Below, in pieces: positions 22,383 through 33,240 of a stretch of DNA of 64,000 nt (position 1 is its first letter; the number at the start of each line of letters is the position of its first letter). The position numbers were made by a program, and so were the translations under genes. Origin of the DNA: Primulina eburnea (taxonomy: Eukaryota; Streptophyta; Magnoliopsida; Lamiales; Gesneriaceae); assembly GCF_022965805.1 (NCBI RefSeq), contig NC_133101.1, positions 48,564,342 through 48,628,341 of the forward strand. Reading direction: 5' to 3'. Below the pieces are notes generated by a model. That model searched no databases. It saw only the letters and a program-made list of their open reading frames with translations, and was not told the origin of the DNA.

Positions 22383-23000
22383 GGCTTCAACCTTATTGGG
22401 ACCACCAATAAACCATTTCCGGATATTATATGCCCCAGAAATACAACATATCTCAACCAGAACTCACATTTTGACAGTTTAGCATATAACTTCTCAGCCT
22501 TTAATATTCTTAAGACAGTTCTCAGATGTGCTGCATGCTCAATCATATTGTTTGAATAAATCAAGATATCATCAATGAATATGATAACAAAATCATCCAG
22601 ATATCACTGAAATATGCGGTTCATCAACCCCATAAAGACCGATGGTGCATTCGTCAAACCAAATGGCATGACAATAAATTCATAGTGTCCATACCTTGTT
22701 CTAAATGCGGTCTTTGAGATATCAGACTCCCTGACTCTCTGTTGATGATATCCAGATCTCAGATCGATCTTGAAATATACAGATGAACCCTGCAACTGAT
22801 CAACAAATCATCAATGCGAGGCAACGGATAATTATTCTTTACCATTGCTTTGTTCAGTTGGCGGTAGTCGATACAAAGTCTCATCGAACCATCTTTCTTC
22901 CTCACGAACAGTACTGGAGCACCCCAAAGAGAAACACTCGGTATAATGTAACCTTGGCCAGTAAATCCTCCAACTGTTCTTTAGCTCTTTCAACTCAATT
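22379..23000 (-). pseudogene. A reverse transcriptase, broken
   Basis: Minus-strand pieces: 22604-22795 with [10 protein letters not shown] and [12 protein letters not shown]; then, after a stop near 22607, the catalytic box [10 protein letters not shown] (about 22555-22585) with both Asp residues present; then 22379-22564 with [19 protein letters not shown]. The N-terminal part is at the end of the 22832-23704 frame, which runs out of frame in the APYRM-to-DYRQLN region. At least three breaks. Confidence 0.86.
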
Positions 23001-23704
23001 GGTGTCATTCGGTATGGAGCTCTAGAAATCAGAATTGTACTTGACATCAACTCAATGCTGAAGTCTATCTCTCGAATCCGAGGCAATCCAGGAATCTCAT
23101 CTGGAAAGACATCAGCAAACTCACACACCACTGGCAAGTCCGCCAATGATGGACTCGATTTCAGTAAATCAAATGAATAGACAATAAATCCATCCGCTCC
23201 TTTCTCCAATAATCGAGTCATATTCATTGCAGATATCAAAAGAATTCTAGCACGAGAACCCTTACCATAAAATTTCCACTCCTCAGCCACTTCAGGTCTG
23301 AATCTGACCATCTTGTGGAAACAATCGACTGTAGTCCTGTACTTGGTTAGCATATCGATACCGATAATGCAATCAAATTCAGACATCCCAAGCACAATAC
23401 AGTCTAACTCAATCTCATGCCCATCATACTGCAGTACACAAGATCTAACAGACTTTACTGATATCAAACATGTCCCCAACGGAGAAGAGACAGACACCAC
23501 CACAGACAATGATTCAATAGGCAATGTATGACTCAATGCAAATCGCTCAGATATAAATGTATGTGATGCACCAGTATCAATCAATACATAAGCAGGATAA
23601 TCAGAAATAGAACAGTTACCTGCAACAACATCATCAGGTGCATCATGTGCTTGCTCCTCAGTCAAAGTGAACACTCTGGCCTGTTGTCTCGGAGGCTGGC
23701 TCAC
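23001..23704 (-). pseudogene. A aspartic protease and linker
   Basis: The open frame from 23704 has the protease active site LIDTGASHTFIS at about residue 42 and the second conserved block GMSEFDCIIGIDML, then the linker to RT (FPDEIPGLPRIREIDFSIEL, APYRMTPIEL). The Asp active site and flanks look intact. Upstream, gag lies in another frame. The G element has the same order with a broken frame. Confidence 0.86.
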
Positions 23705-23713
23705 TATCTGGCT

Positions 23714-24329
23714 TCATCCTGGCCTTTGCTGTGACTGAGTAGACGGTGATGGCTGGAAAGAATGAACAGCAAATGGTCGTCTCCCTGTCTGAGCCACTGA
23801 TCCAGATGACTCTGCTGCCTGGGATCCCTGGGCACCTCTCTGTGGACATACTCGGGAAAAATGTCCCTGCTGTCTACAAATACGACAGCTGCCAAACACT
23901 CCTCGGCACTGCTCTGTGGCATGCTTCCCGCCACAAGTGCCACAATAAGGTCCGGTATAGCTCTGGCTCTGTCGAGGACTCCCAGAGCTAGAAGAACTGC
24001 TTCCTAACTTCTTGAATTGCTTCCCTCCAGCTTTCAAGAAATCCTTCTTTCCGCGACTACTGCTGCCACTCTCAAACCGAGGAGGTGGTTGCTATGGTCC
24101 CGGTGCTGGAGGCACAAACGAAGCTCCTCTCTGTCTCATCAGACCGGCTTCAACTCCCTTAGCCCGATTCAAGGCATCTGTGAAATTGTTTGGCCTCCCG
24201 GTATTCACCAATGTAAAAATTTCAGGATTTAGGCCATTAATAAATTGGTCCGCAACGGCCTCATCATGTTCAGCCACGTGGGGAGCAAACCGCAACAACG
24301 TAGAGAATTTGGCCACATAGTCCTCAACG
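23714..24329 (-). pseudogene. A gag C-terminal half with zinc knuckle, N-terminus deleted
   Basis: 24092-24329 reads VEDYVAKFSTLLRFAPHVAE and DQFINGLNPEIFTLV, the end of the capsid domain; 23714-24037 has two Cys-rich units, CGTCGGKHATEQC and CRICRQQGHFSRVC, the second a standard CCHC knuckle for RNA binding. The frames differ, so there is a shift near 24040-24090. The first residues of the 24092-24346 ORF (MTEVP) are LTR sequence: gag was joined to mid-LTR by a deletion at about 24329/24330. Confidence 0.87.
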
Positions 24330-25578
24330 TCAGGCACTTCTGTCACAAGATCACTCGTCTAATACTCATCTAATACATGCTTCCTATAAATCAATAGGAC
24401 AGCATATAAAATCAAATCAATGCATATAACAACAATAAGTATGTGATTTAGGGAAACTCAAGTATATCCTTCTTGAGTCGATCTCCCAATACCACATTGA
24501 CTTATAAATTTCGTTTGTAGTCTCGGTCTGAAGCAATATCAGTTCTGAACTCAAGACTGTCTCTGTAAATCTGAAACGACATATCGAGAATCATAATATC
24601 AATGTTCTATTCTCAATTCAACACTGTATCTGATTAATCTGGATTTAAGTCAAATCAACAGCATAACGGCACAATCTCAGTATTCCCGTTAATACCAAAT
24701 CAACAGACATCAATTACAAATCATAACTCATATCCACTACAACCTGTAATCGATTCATTACTTAAATCTGTCAAATACCAGTCAATATAACCTACAAATT
24801 CATAACAATTCAATTATTGATCTATTTTTCAATCTGACTTCGATTCTACGATGTCTAACATGTCAAGAAAATCATATATGAATCCCATTCAATTCTGACA
24901 ACATCATAATTTCAAGACATGTCAAAACGTAACAAAACTTACGTCCAGTTGAAGCCTGTAATGCAAGGATTTCAGCACCGTGTTCGGATTCAAAATTTGA
25001 TAGATGAATGGTGCACAATCACGATTCTAGTACCTAAAGACACTTTAAGGGAATTTCTTCGATTCTTGCTCTGGAAATATCAAGGAATTCGAAGGAATTC
25101 TCAATTATATATAGTCTATGCATGCAAAGGATGTGTGGCTCATTTTTCCGTCAATACATTGCACCGCGGGTGCACTCATCTTTGGACCACGGGTGCGCTC
25201 AGCGTACTGATCCACATCCATTTTTCAGAAACAAGGACCGCGGGTGCGCCCACTTTTATACCGCGGGTGCGGTGGACTTTCTGCCCCAAAACCGCGGGGG
25301 CGGTGGCTTTTCTGGCGCGGGTGCACTGAGCATACTGTAATACTTCCACAAAATCAGAAGCAACGACCGCGGGTGTGGTGCATGTTGTACCGCGGGTGCG
25401 GTGTCTCTACTGTATCAACACCGTGGGTGCACTGTCTTTTGAACCGCGAGTGCACTGTCTTTGCACATACCTTTTCACACGTTACCTCAAATCTTGTCTC
25501 GGTTGGCCCTTTCATAATCACATTAAATTAAAAATCAATAATCGTTAATTAACAGCGATTAATTTTTCGGGCATTACA
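24330..25578 (-). repeat. A 5' LTR, truncated
   Basis: Matches 6808-8026 of the 3' LTR and ends CGGGCATTACA followed by TSD CTTCT. The first ~688 bp on the plus strand (the sense 3' part, R-U5) plus primer site and leader are gone. Its dyad array has one unit more than the 3' LTR. Confidence 0.93.
25162..25455 (-). repeat. GC-rich dyad array in A 5' LTR, ten units
   Basis: Ten units in the same orientation as in the 3' LTR, where there are nine. The additional unit, with its spacer, is near 25388-25425. Decayed forms include ACCACGGG, ACCGTGGG and ACCGCGAG (plus strand), again CG transitions. Confidence 0.93.
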
Positions 25579-25588
25579 CTTCTATTGA

Positions 25589-28417
25589 CTAAAAATCCTC
25601 TAAACCTGCCAAATTTCTGAACTTAATAAGAAAATAATGACTCTCTTCTAACTGATCTAGATTTATATAATTCTTTTCTCTCTTATCAGCTAGTCCTTGA
25701 TCAGTCGGTTGACTAGGTCTCTTCTTTGATAGCTTCTGCTGCTCTTCTACCTCTTCCCCCTTTTTGTCAAACTCACCAACCCTGCTGGGTAATGCACGAA
25801 ATTTCGAGGTGACATTAGATATGGCATTCTTTATTTGTTCTTGCATCAGATCCATTCTCTTTGTCACTACAGTTTCTAAAAATTCAATGCAATTTTTGAA
25901 CATGTCTTGAGTCCGGAAATGTGCTTGAACTGTCACTCGATATTTCTTTAATTGATATAGTTGGAGAAATAAAGATGTGATATCCTTTGTGACCTGTTGT
26001 AGGTTCTTCATTGTATTCTCCTTCATAGAATCAATCTTCAAAGTGTGCAATAGTTGGGTTGACTTGATATCAGAGATAGAAGAGATCAAATGGAGAAGGT
26101 TGGACTGAATATCTTCTATCGTTGAATCAGTAGCCATTGGTATCTCAGGAGACATAGCTTCAGAGAATTCTGGTTCTTTCTCCTTTTCTTCTTCATTAAA
26201 GATTACCAAGGCATTATCAGTTGATTCAGTCACAACGGTAACCATTTCTATAACTATTACCCTTTGAAGTTCTAGAGGAGGAGTGGAAGTCTGAACAGCA
26301 GTTGAGCTGGTAGGCTCTTCAGTTGGTTGAACAACTGAAACTTCATTCGGCTCTTCAGTTGGCATGTTTTCAGTGGGTTCCGAGTGCAACTGAGCCTCTT
26401 CTGTTTCAGCTAGAACTGCCTGTTCAGTCATGGCAGGCGACTGAACTGGTTCTTCAATTTGTAAAATAGCCTTTGAGGCTACTTCTTCAGTTTTGCTCGG
26501 ATCTTCAACTGATTCTCTAGTGAAAACATTTAGCTGGATATTAGTGGCAACTAATTGTATGACTTCATCAATATTTTCCAGTGATAACTCAGCATCGGTA
26601 TATAGTTGAAGACCTTTGGAAGGAGATTGAAGAGCAGAAGATAATTGTTGAGCATCCTTGGAAGAAGGAACAGTTACTTGCTCAGTTAGTTCAGCAACTG
26701 CTTCCTTGGATGGCTCTGGTTGCTGAGATGAAAGTTCAGCCTGCTATTCTGAGGATGGACTTTGGGAATTTGTATGAATAGTTAACTGTTGACCCAATCA
26801 CCAATCTGTAATCTTCATTTGCAGTGAGAATAGATCAATGTGCAACTGGTCATAAACTGCTTTGCTATTGAATGCAGTTGGACTGGTAGGATCATAGTTC
26901 CTGCGTAGCTGAGCGAGGACTTGTTCTAGCTTCTTGGCACACATTAGATCAAAGAAATTTGTCCTCCTCTCCAACGCTTGAGCAATGGTGGCAGCTTTGA
27001 CTACCCTTAGGATGATGGTTTCCAAAGCGATGAATCTATTCAAAACTGATTTCTTTGTAATCGCTTGGCAAACACTTCGGTACTAAATCTGAGCCATTCA
27101 TTATAATTTTTCAATTTGGATTCACAAAACTCATTTTTCTCTTCCCAAATTAAGTCGATTTGATTCTAAATCGGGTTTGTCGGTCGGGCATCTTCTATCA
27201 TCTTACCCTTTCCTTTTGGGTCAATGAGGACATGAAAAATTCTCGGTCCTGAAACAGTTGCATCCACCTTCTCTCTTATCACCACTCCCTTTGGGATAGG
27301 CCAGTGATAGTGATTAGTGGTGCTTTGACTCCAACTTGTTTCTGTTTATTACCAGATTTGGTGATAGTCGTCTTTGAGGAAGCAGTTGGAGGCAATAACT
27401 GACTGTCAGTTGATGATGCAATTTGAATTGCCCTGATAGGTATGGCACTGATAGGCTGTTAAGCTCCAGTTGGCCTCAATCTATCAGCTGGGATTGTTCC
27501 CAGAACAGCTGTTGAGTTGGTTTTGTGGGTCCATGGCATCTTCATAATTTTTTGAGATGGAGTTTTCTCCGATTCAGTCTCACTGACAATCAGTTTCCTT
27601 TTGATTGTCTTTTTCTGTGCCAAGGCCTTGGTCTTCTTAACTGATTTCGGAGCTGCTTGCGTCCCAATCTCCTTCTTGACTTTGACAAACTATTTAAGAG
27701 ATATGTCCAACTTGATCTTTTGGTGGCTGAAAATTCTTATCAGTGAATACTTTATATTTGGATGACTTCTCAGAAGAGTCATCCACCAAACCTCTGTTCT
27801 TCATAATAAAGCTGATCGGTACAGCAAAGCCTTTGGACTGTTTGGACGATTGAACCATGTTCTTCAAAACTTTGAACAATATGGTTGATCAGTTCAGCTT
27901 GCATCCATTCACTAGAGCAGCCATTATCTGAAATTTTTCCAGTGTGAGGCCAGCAAAAGAACCCGCTTTGGTTAGAATGCCTTTTGCCACTATATCTGAC
28001 GGCAGTTGATATTCATATTTTAGCTCTTTCTTGGGATCGAAAACTTTTATCTTCCTCCCATCAGCAGATAAAAGATTAAGCATCTCCTCCACATCGGCGG
28101 CTTTCACGTCAGAGTAGTGAGAGAGGACATCAGAGAGTAGTTGTAAAATAGAGTTAAAAGTTTCTTCATCAATAATCAGCAACTTGATGTTAACAGTAGT
28201 TGTAATCTTCCCTTCAGCTGAGAGGAAGTCGTTGCTATAGAAATCCTGAATTTCTTTGAAATCAATTTCTTGAGTAGATTTCCCAAGAAATTTTCTTCAA
28301 ACCAGCTACTTCCAGCTTCATAAAGATACTTTGAACGGCCTCGCCCTTAACAGAGAGGAAGGAGTCGAAATCAATTGTCATAGCATTTAGCATGTAGGCC
28401 GGAACTTGGCTTGCCAT
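25589..28417 (-). pseudogene. S env-like ORF after pol, broken into about five pieces
   Basis: The likely start is ATG 28417 (MASQVPAYML, then IDFDSFLSVKGEAVQSIFMKLE). Further pieces: 27889-28182 (QLPSDIVAKGILTKAGSF, KFQIMAALVNG), 27694-27879 (FKVLKNMV, GFAVPISFIMKNRG), 26798-27043 (KKLEQVLAQLRRNYDPTSPTAF) and 25589-26431, a charged C-terminal stretch with a predicted coiled coil and a PTEEP-type acidic repeat. The whole span would be about 940 codons. From memory, proteins of this pattern are common as hypothetical proteins in Lamiales genomes and belong to retrotransposon-borne families. No signal peptide or transmembrane segment is evident, so env-like refers only to position. Function unknown. 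Confidence 0.72.
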
Positions 28418-28997
28418 TTCTGATTGAATATCTGCGAAGAAGAAAGAACTTTTGTGTATGTGATAAGCTCTGGAAATTGAAATGCTCATGAAGAAATTGG
28501 ATAGAGTCGGTGTCAATTATTTATGTTTGTGACTGTTCAAATTTTTGGACACGTGTCAGTCCAAAATAAATTTGAATAAAAACGTGTGTATGTGTGGTGA
28601 AAACGCGAATAGAAGTCTAATAGACTACGTGGGGCCACGTTTCATATTCTAATGACATAAATTAAAAGCGTAATTTTAACAGTCACGCCACTTAATATGG
28701 AATACTTATCGAATAATCAGTTAACCTATTCAATAAAATCAGTTAGGTCAGTAACTGAGTTATCAGTTGAAAACTGAATCAGTTCAGTTGAAGACCAACT
28801 GACGATTGTCTTATCAGTTAACCATTCAGAATCGGCATTCCCCCTAAATAAGTGCATATAAATAAAAGAGAGTAAGAGAATCTCAGTCTGGATAAATTAA
28901 TTGCGTTCTGTTGACTGGTGTCTCTTTTTCTTCCTTGTTTCTTCGGTTCTGTCTTTAAATAAGATCAACTTTATTAGATAATAACAGTTAAGCACAA
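28418..28997. promoter_or_regulatory. Divergent intergenic region of S with G-box palindromes
   Basis: Lies between the env-like ORF (leftward) and the first antisense ORF (rightward). It contains a perfect palindrome GACACGTGTC (28548-28557, G-box core), an inverted repeat ACGTGG-GG-CCACGT (28627-28640, two ACGT cores), a minus-strand TATA-like CATAAATAATT (about 28516-28526) and a plus-strand ATATAAATAAAAG (about 28856-28868) 130 bp before the rightward ATG. This looks like a bidirectional promoter; function is inferred. CAGTT and AACTG words are also dense at 28720-28830. Confidence 0.5.
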
Positions 28998-29411
28998 ATG
29001 TATAGACCAAGTAGTTCCAACAATCCTAATCCTGCAGCAAGACTTCCTCGCGTGGAGAGTTGGAAAAGAGACATTGAAGATTATGTCTTCGAAAGAGTCA
29101 TGTCCATCTGGACTAAGATACATGACTTATAGACTATCCAGCATGATAGATTAATTGCTAATGAAAAACAGAAGGCAACTGAGATCGAGTATAAGAAGCG
29201 TCTCGATGTCATTCACACTTTAAACCTTGTAACTGATGAAGGTCTTTACTACTTGATGCTTAGAAAGGAGCAGATGGTGCTGGGAAGAATTGTTAAATCA
29301 GAAGGCTTCGGAAGAATTGCCTTCAAGGAGATGTCTAGTTGGATGTTCCTTTGGCTAGACGTTGTTGAAAGAGAACGGAATCGTGTAATGATAGAAAGAT
29401 ATTATAAATAA
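28998..29411 (+). pseudogene. Antisense ORF 1 of S, ~137 residues, one stop
   Basis: From ATG 28998 (MYRPSSSNNPNPAARL) to TAA 29409-29411, open except for a TAG at codon 44. Blocks: SWKRDIEDYVFERVMSIW, then LVTDEGLYYLMLRKEQMVL and FKEMSSWMFLWLDVVERER. It is opposite in strand to the host element S and aligns by eye with antisense ORF 2 (IEDLVFEM...LSTW, FTDECVLHLMLLKEQKVL). Mostly helical and charged; no known domain recognised. A TATA-like box lies upstream at about 28856. Confidence 0.6.
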
Positions 29412-29706
29412 AATTGCTATTCCTGATTCGTTGCTATTTACTTTCTGCATACTAACTGATAACTATTGACTAACTGAATAATAATTAGCAATAACTGAAT
29501 AAATATATTTAAGTTAAGTTAATGATTTCCTTCTAAATATATTGCATAAAAGTAAGAGGATTCTTATCCTTGAAAGATGAATAGTCGGAGATTATGAATG
29601 CGTCTCTTCAGATGACTTCGAAGCTGATCTATAAATAAGAATGAAGAGATTAGTCACAATATCAGTTGGTTATATCAACAAATAGTAAAAAGTAAAACTA
29701 CAACAA
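29412..29706 (+). other. Spacer between antisense ORFs 1 and 2, with TATA-like box
   Basis: AT-rich, no ORF. CTATAAATAAGA at 29629-29640 lies about 70 bp before the ATG of antisense ORF 2, similar to the ATATAAATAAAAG before ORF 1, suggesting that the promoter was duplicated with the ORF. Confidence 0.5.
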
Positions 29707-30127
29707 ATGTATGCCACGTGTAGTTCACGACAACCAGATTTGGTTGAGGAATTTAAGCAGTCCATTGAAGCTGCTCGAAAGCTAAAAATAGAAGACCTGG
29801 TCTTTGAAATGACATTGTCAACCTGGAAAAAAAATCCAAGAGCTGCAGTCCTCCCGAGAGGAAGAACTGGAGGTCACTAGAAAACGAGTGGCAACTGAAC
29901 CTAAATATATGAGTTGACTCGGTGTTGCTCAAGCTTTAGAAATTTTTACAGATGAATGTGTCCTTCATCTCATGCTACTCAAGGAGCAGAAGGTTCTGAA
30001 AGAGATTGCTCTTTCAGATGAGTTTTCAAATCATGCCAGTGGCAAATTATATGCATGGATGAAATTCTGGTTAGATGCAATAGAGATAGAGATAAACAAT
30101 ATAATAGATACACGTTCCAATCAATAA
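29707..30127 (+). pseudogene. Antisense ORF 2 of S, frameshifted
   Basis: From ATG 29707 (MYATCSSRQPDLVEEF) to TAA 30125-30127. An A-run at about 29825-29833 carries a one-base shift: before it the frame reads IEDLVFEMTLSTWKK, after it IQELQSSREEELEVTRKR. A TGA follows MS (about 29915), then LGVAQALEIFTDECVL and GKLYAWMKFWLDAIEIEIN. Paralogous to ORF 1 and nearly a duplicate of 33832-34362. Function unknown. Confidence 0.6.
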
Positions 30128-32389
30128 AAAGTTTATTTCAGTCAATATTTGTCTACTCTTTATTACTTTAATTACTTCTGCATCCTAACTGATACTAACT
30201 TCAAAGATAAATTGTAACGCCCCGAAAATTAGAAGGTCCGCGCGAACCACATGCATACAAGTTATTAAATTCCTTGTGTACTTCAATTAATTATTTTAAT
30301 TACATAAATTAATTATGTTGTGCATGTTGACATGTTTAAAATATAATTTTCTGCGTGTTTGCGTTAAAATGTATTTTTAAAATTTTTCAAGTTGCGATGG
30401 AGGAACGAAGACCAAGGGCTAAAAAATAGAAAAAAAAATATTAAATGATTGTTTTTTTAAATATGATTGATGTTTTTTCTTATTTTTGAAAATACTTTGG
30501 TTTTTGAGGTGATTTTATACGTCAGAACGTAATTTTTATCGATATTGGATTTTCAAAAAAAATACGAACGTATTGACAACCCGGCTAATAAATTCACAAA
30601 TTTTATTAAACAAAATATTTTAATAAACACTAATGGGCTAAATGGACCTAATTAACATGTTAATGGGCCTAAACTAGCCATTAGAGTTTGATTAGGATTT
30701 TAATATTTAAAGTACAATAAACCTACCCCAACCCATTATGGTACACGCCCCACACCCCTTAAGCATTCAAAACTCCTTTCTCTCACAAACACACGCACCC
30801 ACAAGGAAAAGCAAGAGAAAAGCATCGAAAATTTGCAAGGTATTCAAGCCAACATCCCCTTGTCGTCGTTCTTTAAATCGTCAACGCTAATTCGTGTGTT
30901 TTAAACGCAAAGGCACGTCATACTATTTCTTTTACTCATCTATCACACCCTAGTATCTGTATGATCATGAATTGCATGGAAAAACAAGATTCACTTTTAC
31001 TATTTTCGTTTTTATGCAAACATGAATTTTTAAAGCTTGGGTTTTGATCCAAAAACATGATTCATATGTCCTTAAGGGGCTGCCATGATTAGGGGTTGAA
31101 CTTGTGTGATTTTTACACATTTTAAAGGGGCCTAGGAAGCACTTTAATCACAGCATACATAAACAAACAAGTTGGAAAACCGTAGTGAAGAGAAGGGAAG
31201 AAACATGGGGTTTGTTTGGTTGTTCAAAGATTCAAGGAGCGACTGTTGTGCATGGGCCATGGGGGCTCATCCAGGGCTGGTTCAGGGTCAGTGGTGGTCG
31301 TGGTCTAGGGCTGGGTTGGGTCCAAGGCGACTAGGTGCGTGGGAGTGGCTAGGGAAGACTGAAGAGTCATAGTGAACTAGGACTATCCCCCAAGCTTGCT
31401 CGCAGCTGTTGTGGTTCGGGAGAGAGGGCAGCGCGGTTTGGGGCGAGCCATGTGGGTCCTCTAGGGTCTAAGGAAGATGGGTAAGGGCTGGGCCAGGGGT
31501 TGGTGCGGCTGGGTTGGTTGCTAAGTCGAGGGACATGGGAAGAGCACATGTTCGCAGCTTGGCTTCTCCTGGCAGCAAGCTTGCAGCGCATCATGCTTGG
31601 GTTCAGGGGCTTGGGCTGGTCTGGGTCGGGTCTAGGCATAGTCTAGGGTTGTCTAGGGTCAGGTGGGCTCGGTCGTGGCCCGGCTGGAAGAGTCCTAGTG
31701 GGATAGGACTCCATTGGCGTGAGTTCCCTTCTATGTGCAGGTTTGTGCTTCTGTCCAAGTGAGTTTGAGCGAGCTAGGTTCTGGTTCTATGGGCTGGGCT
31801 TGGTCAAGATGGTGCCTAGGTGGGTTGGCTCGGGTTTGGCTCGAGGTGGCTTTACCATGGCTTGAGTATTTTAGGAGATGGCTCGGGTGGTTCGTTCATG
31901 TGTCAATTTCAAAAACAATAAGACAAAAAATGGAACCATGGGTCCATGGGTGTGGTTCATGGCTCACAAGGGTAGGATAAATAATAAAAATATTATATTT
32001 AAAGTTTGAGATCAAAATAATGAGTTTTGGATTTATCCGAGATTTAAACACATCACGAAATGCTAATTAAAGAATTAATTGAAACGCTTAGATTTAAGCT
32101 TAATAGAATTATAAAAAATTAGGGTTATTCTAAGTTTTTAATTTGGGAATTTTATAATAAGGGTTGGTTTAATTCAGGATTTAAAACGTATTAATACGTT
32201 ATATTTAACGATTAATTTAAAAGTACTCGATTTAAGCTAAATACAAATATAAGAAAAATTATCTAAGATTAAATAATTATTTGGGACATGTTATAGTCAA
32301 TGGAATTAAGAAAATGTCAAAAACGTGAAATTTTGCGTCTAGGGGTAAAACGATAATTTTACACCCGAAAATTTGTAAACGTCATGTAA

Positions 32390-32735
32390 GTGTCCTGAAT
32401 TTTGTTTTATATGCTAAAATGATTATTTTAAATGTTTATGAATTTTATATGTTAAAATTTTATTTTAAATGTTTATGGTTTAATGTCATGATTTAATATG
32501 TTAAAATGTTGGTTCTAAATGTGGATTTTTTTATGATTTAATATGCTAAAACGTTTATTTTAAATATTTATGATTTAATATGTCAAAATGTTTATTTTAA
32601 ATATTTATGATTTAAATGTTTATTTTAAGTGTTTATGATGTTAAATGTCTATTCTAAATGTTTAAGGAATTTTTATATGTTAAAACATTTATTTTAAAAT
32701 GTTTATGGATTTTATGATTTAATATTAACATTTAA
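32390..32735 (+). repeat. AT-rich minisatellite in LTR B
   Basis: About eight to nine imperfect copies of a ~38-bp unit built from TTTAATATGTTAAAATG and TTTATTTTAAATG words. Confidence 0.8.
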
Positions 32736-33094
32736 AAGATATGTTGCATGCTTGGTTTAAAAGAAAAACGTTATATGCATGTTTAAATTTTTTAAAGTGA
32801 TGAGAATATGAAACGTTGAAAGAAGTGAAGTAATTGTAACTAATACGATGATATGTTGGAGATATTGTGAGGGTGATGGTCTCAGTGGGACCCCGACGAT
32901 CGTTTTTCCATGGATATGTATATGTATACGATGATATGTTAATTCGTAAGGCCAAGAGTCAGTTGACCGGTGAGACTGTTGCTGATGTCCCTGCCGCCCA
33001 GTACTATGGTTACATGTAGGTGGATCCATCGCCCAACACGAAGACGAACACGAAAGTCACAATTAACGATCTGAATTCAATGAAAGGAAAATGG

Positions 33095-33240
33095 AATACG
33101 TATATGAATATGATGAATATGAATATGAATATGTTTATGATGAATATGAATATGTTTATGTTTATGAAAAAATTTATGAAAATATTTACAAAAATGTTTA
33201 TGAAAATGAAATGAAAATGTTTATGTTTAAAGATGATGCA
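33095..33240 (+). repeat. ATGAATATG / TTTATGAAAA simple repeat in LTR B
   Basis: Tandem 6- to 12-bp A/T/G units (ATGAAT, ATGTTT, ATGAAA). The ORF 33020-33214 with its Met-Asn-Met-Asn run is a product of this repeat. Confidence 0.85.

Larger units (their letters stand above)
6120..25578 (-). mobile_element. Element A: Tekay/Del-type Ty3/gypsy chromovirus carrying element F
   Basis: Minus strand, bounded by TGTGGGGACCC (6120) and CGGGCATTACA (25578) and flanked by a perfect 5-bp TSD, CTTCT (6115-6119 and 25579-25583). Sense order: truncated 5' LTR (24330-25578), gag, protease, RT, RNase H, integrase, chromodomain-like end, polypurine tract, 3' LTR (6120-8026). F sits between the integrase C-terminus and the chromodomain. 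A deletion has fused gag directly to mid-LTR sequence, removing the start of gag, the primer site and about 690 bp of the 5' LTR. The TSD proves insertion as one unit. Confidence 0.93.

Noticed and set aside
25589..28417. A true retroviral envelope gene in S
   Set aside because: No signal peptide, transmembrane helix or Cys-rich ectodomain is visible; only its position after pol is env-like.
33020..33214. ORF rich in Met-Asn
   Set aside because: Produced by the ATGAATATG simple repeat.
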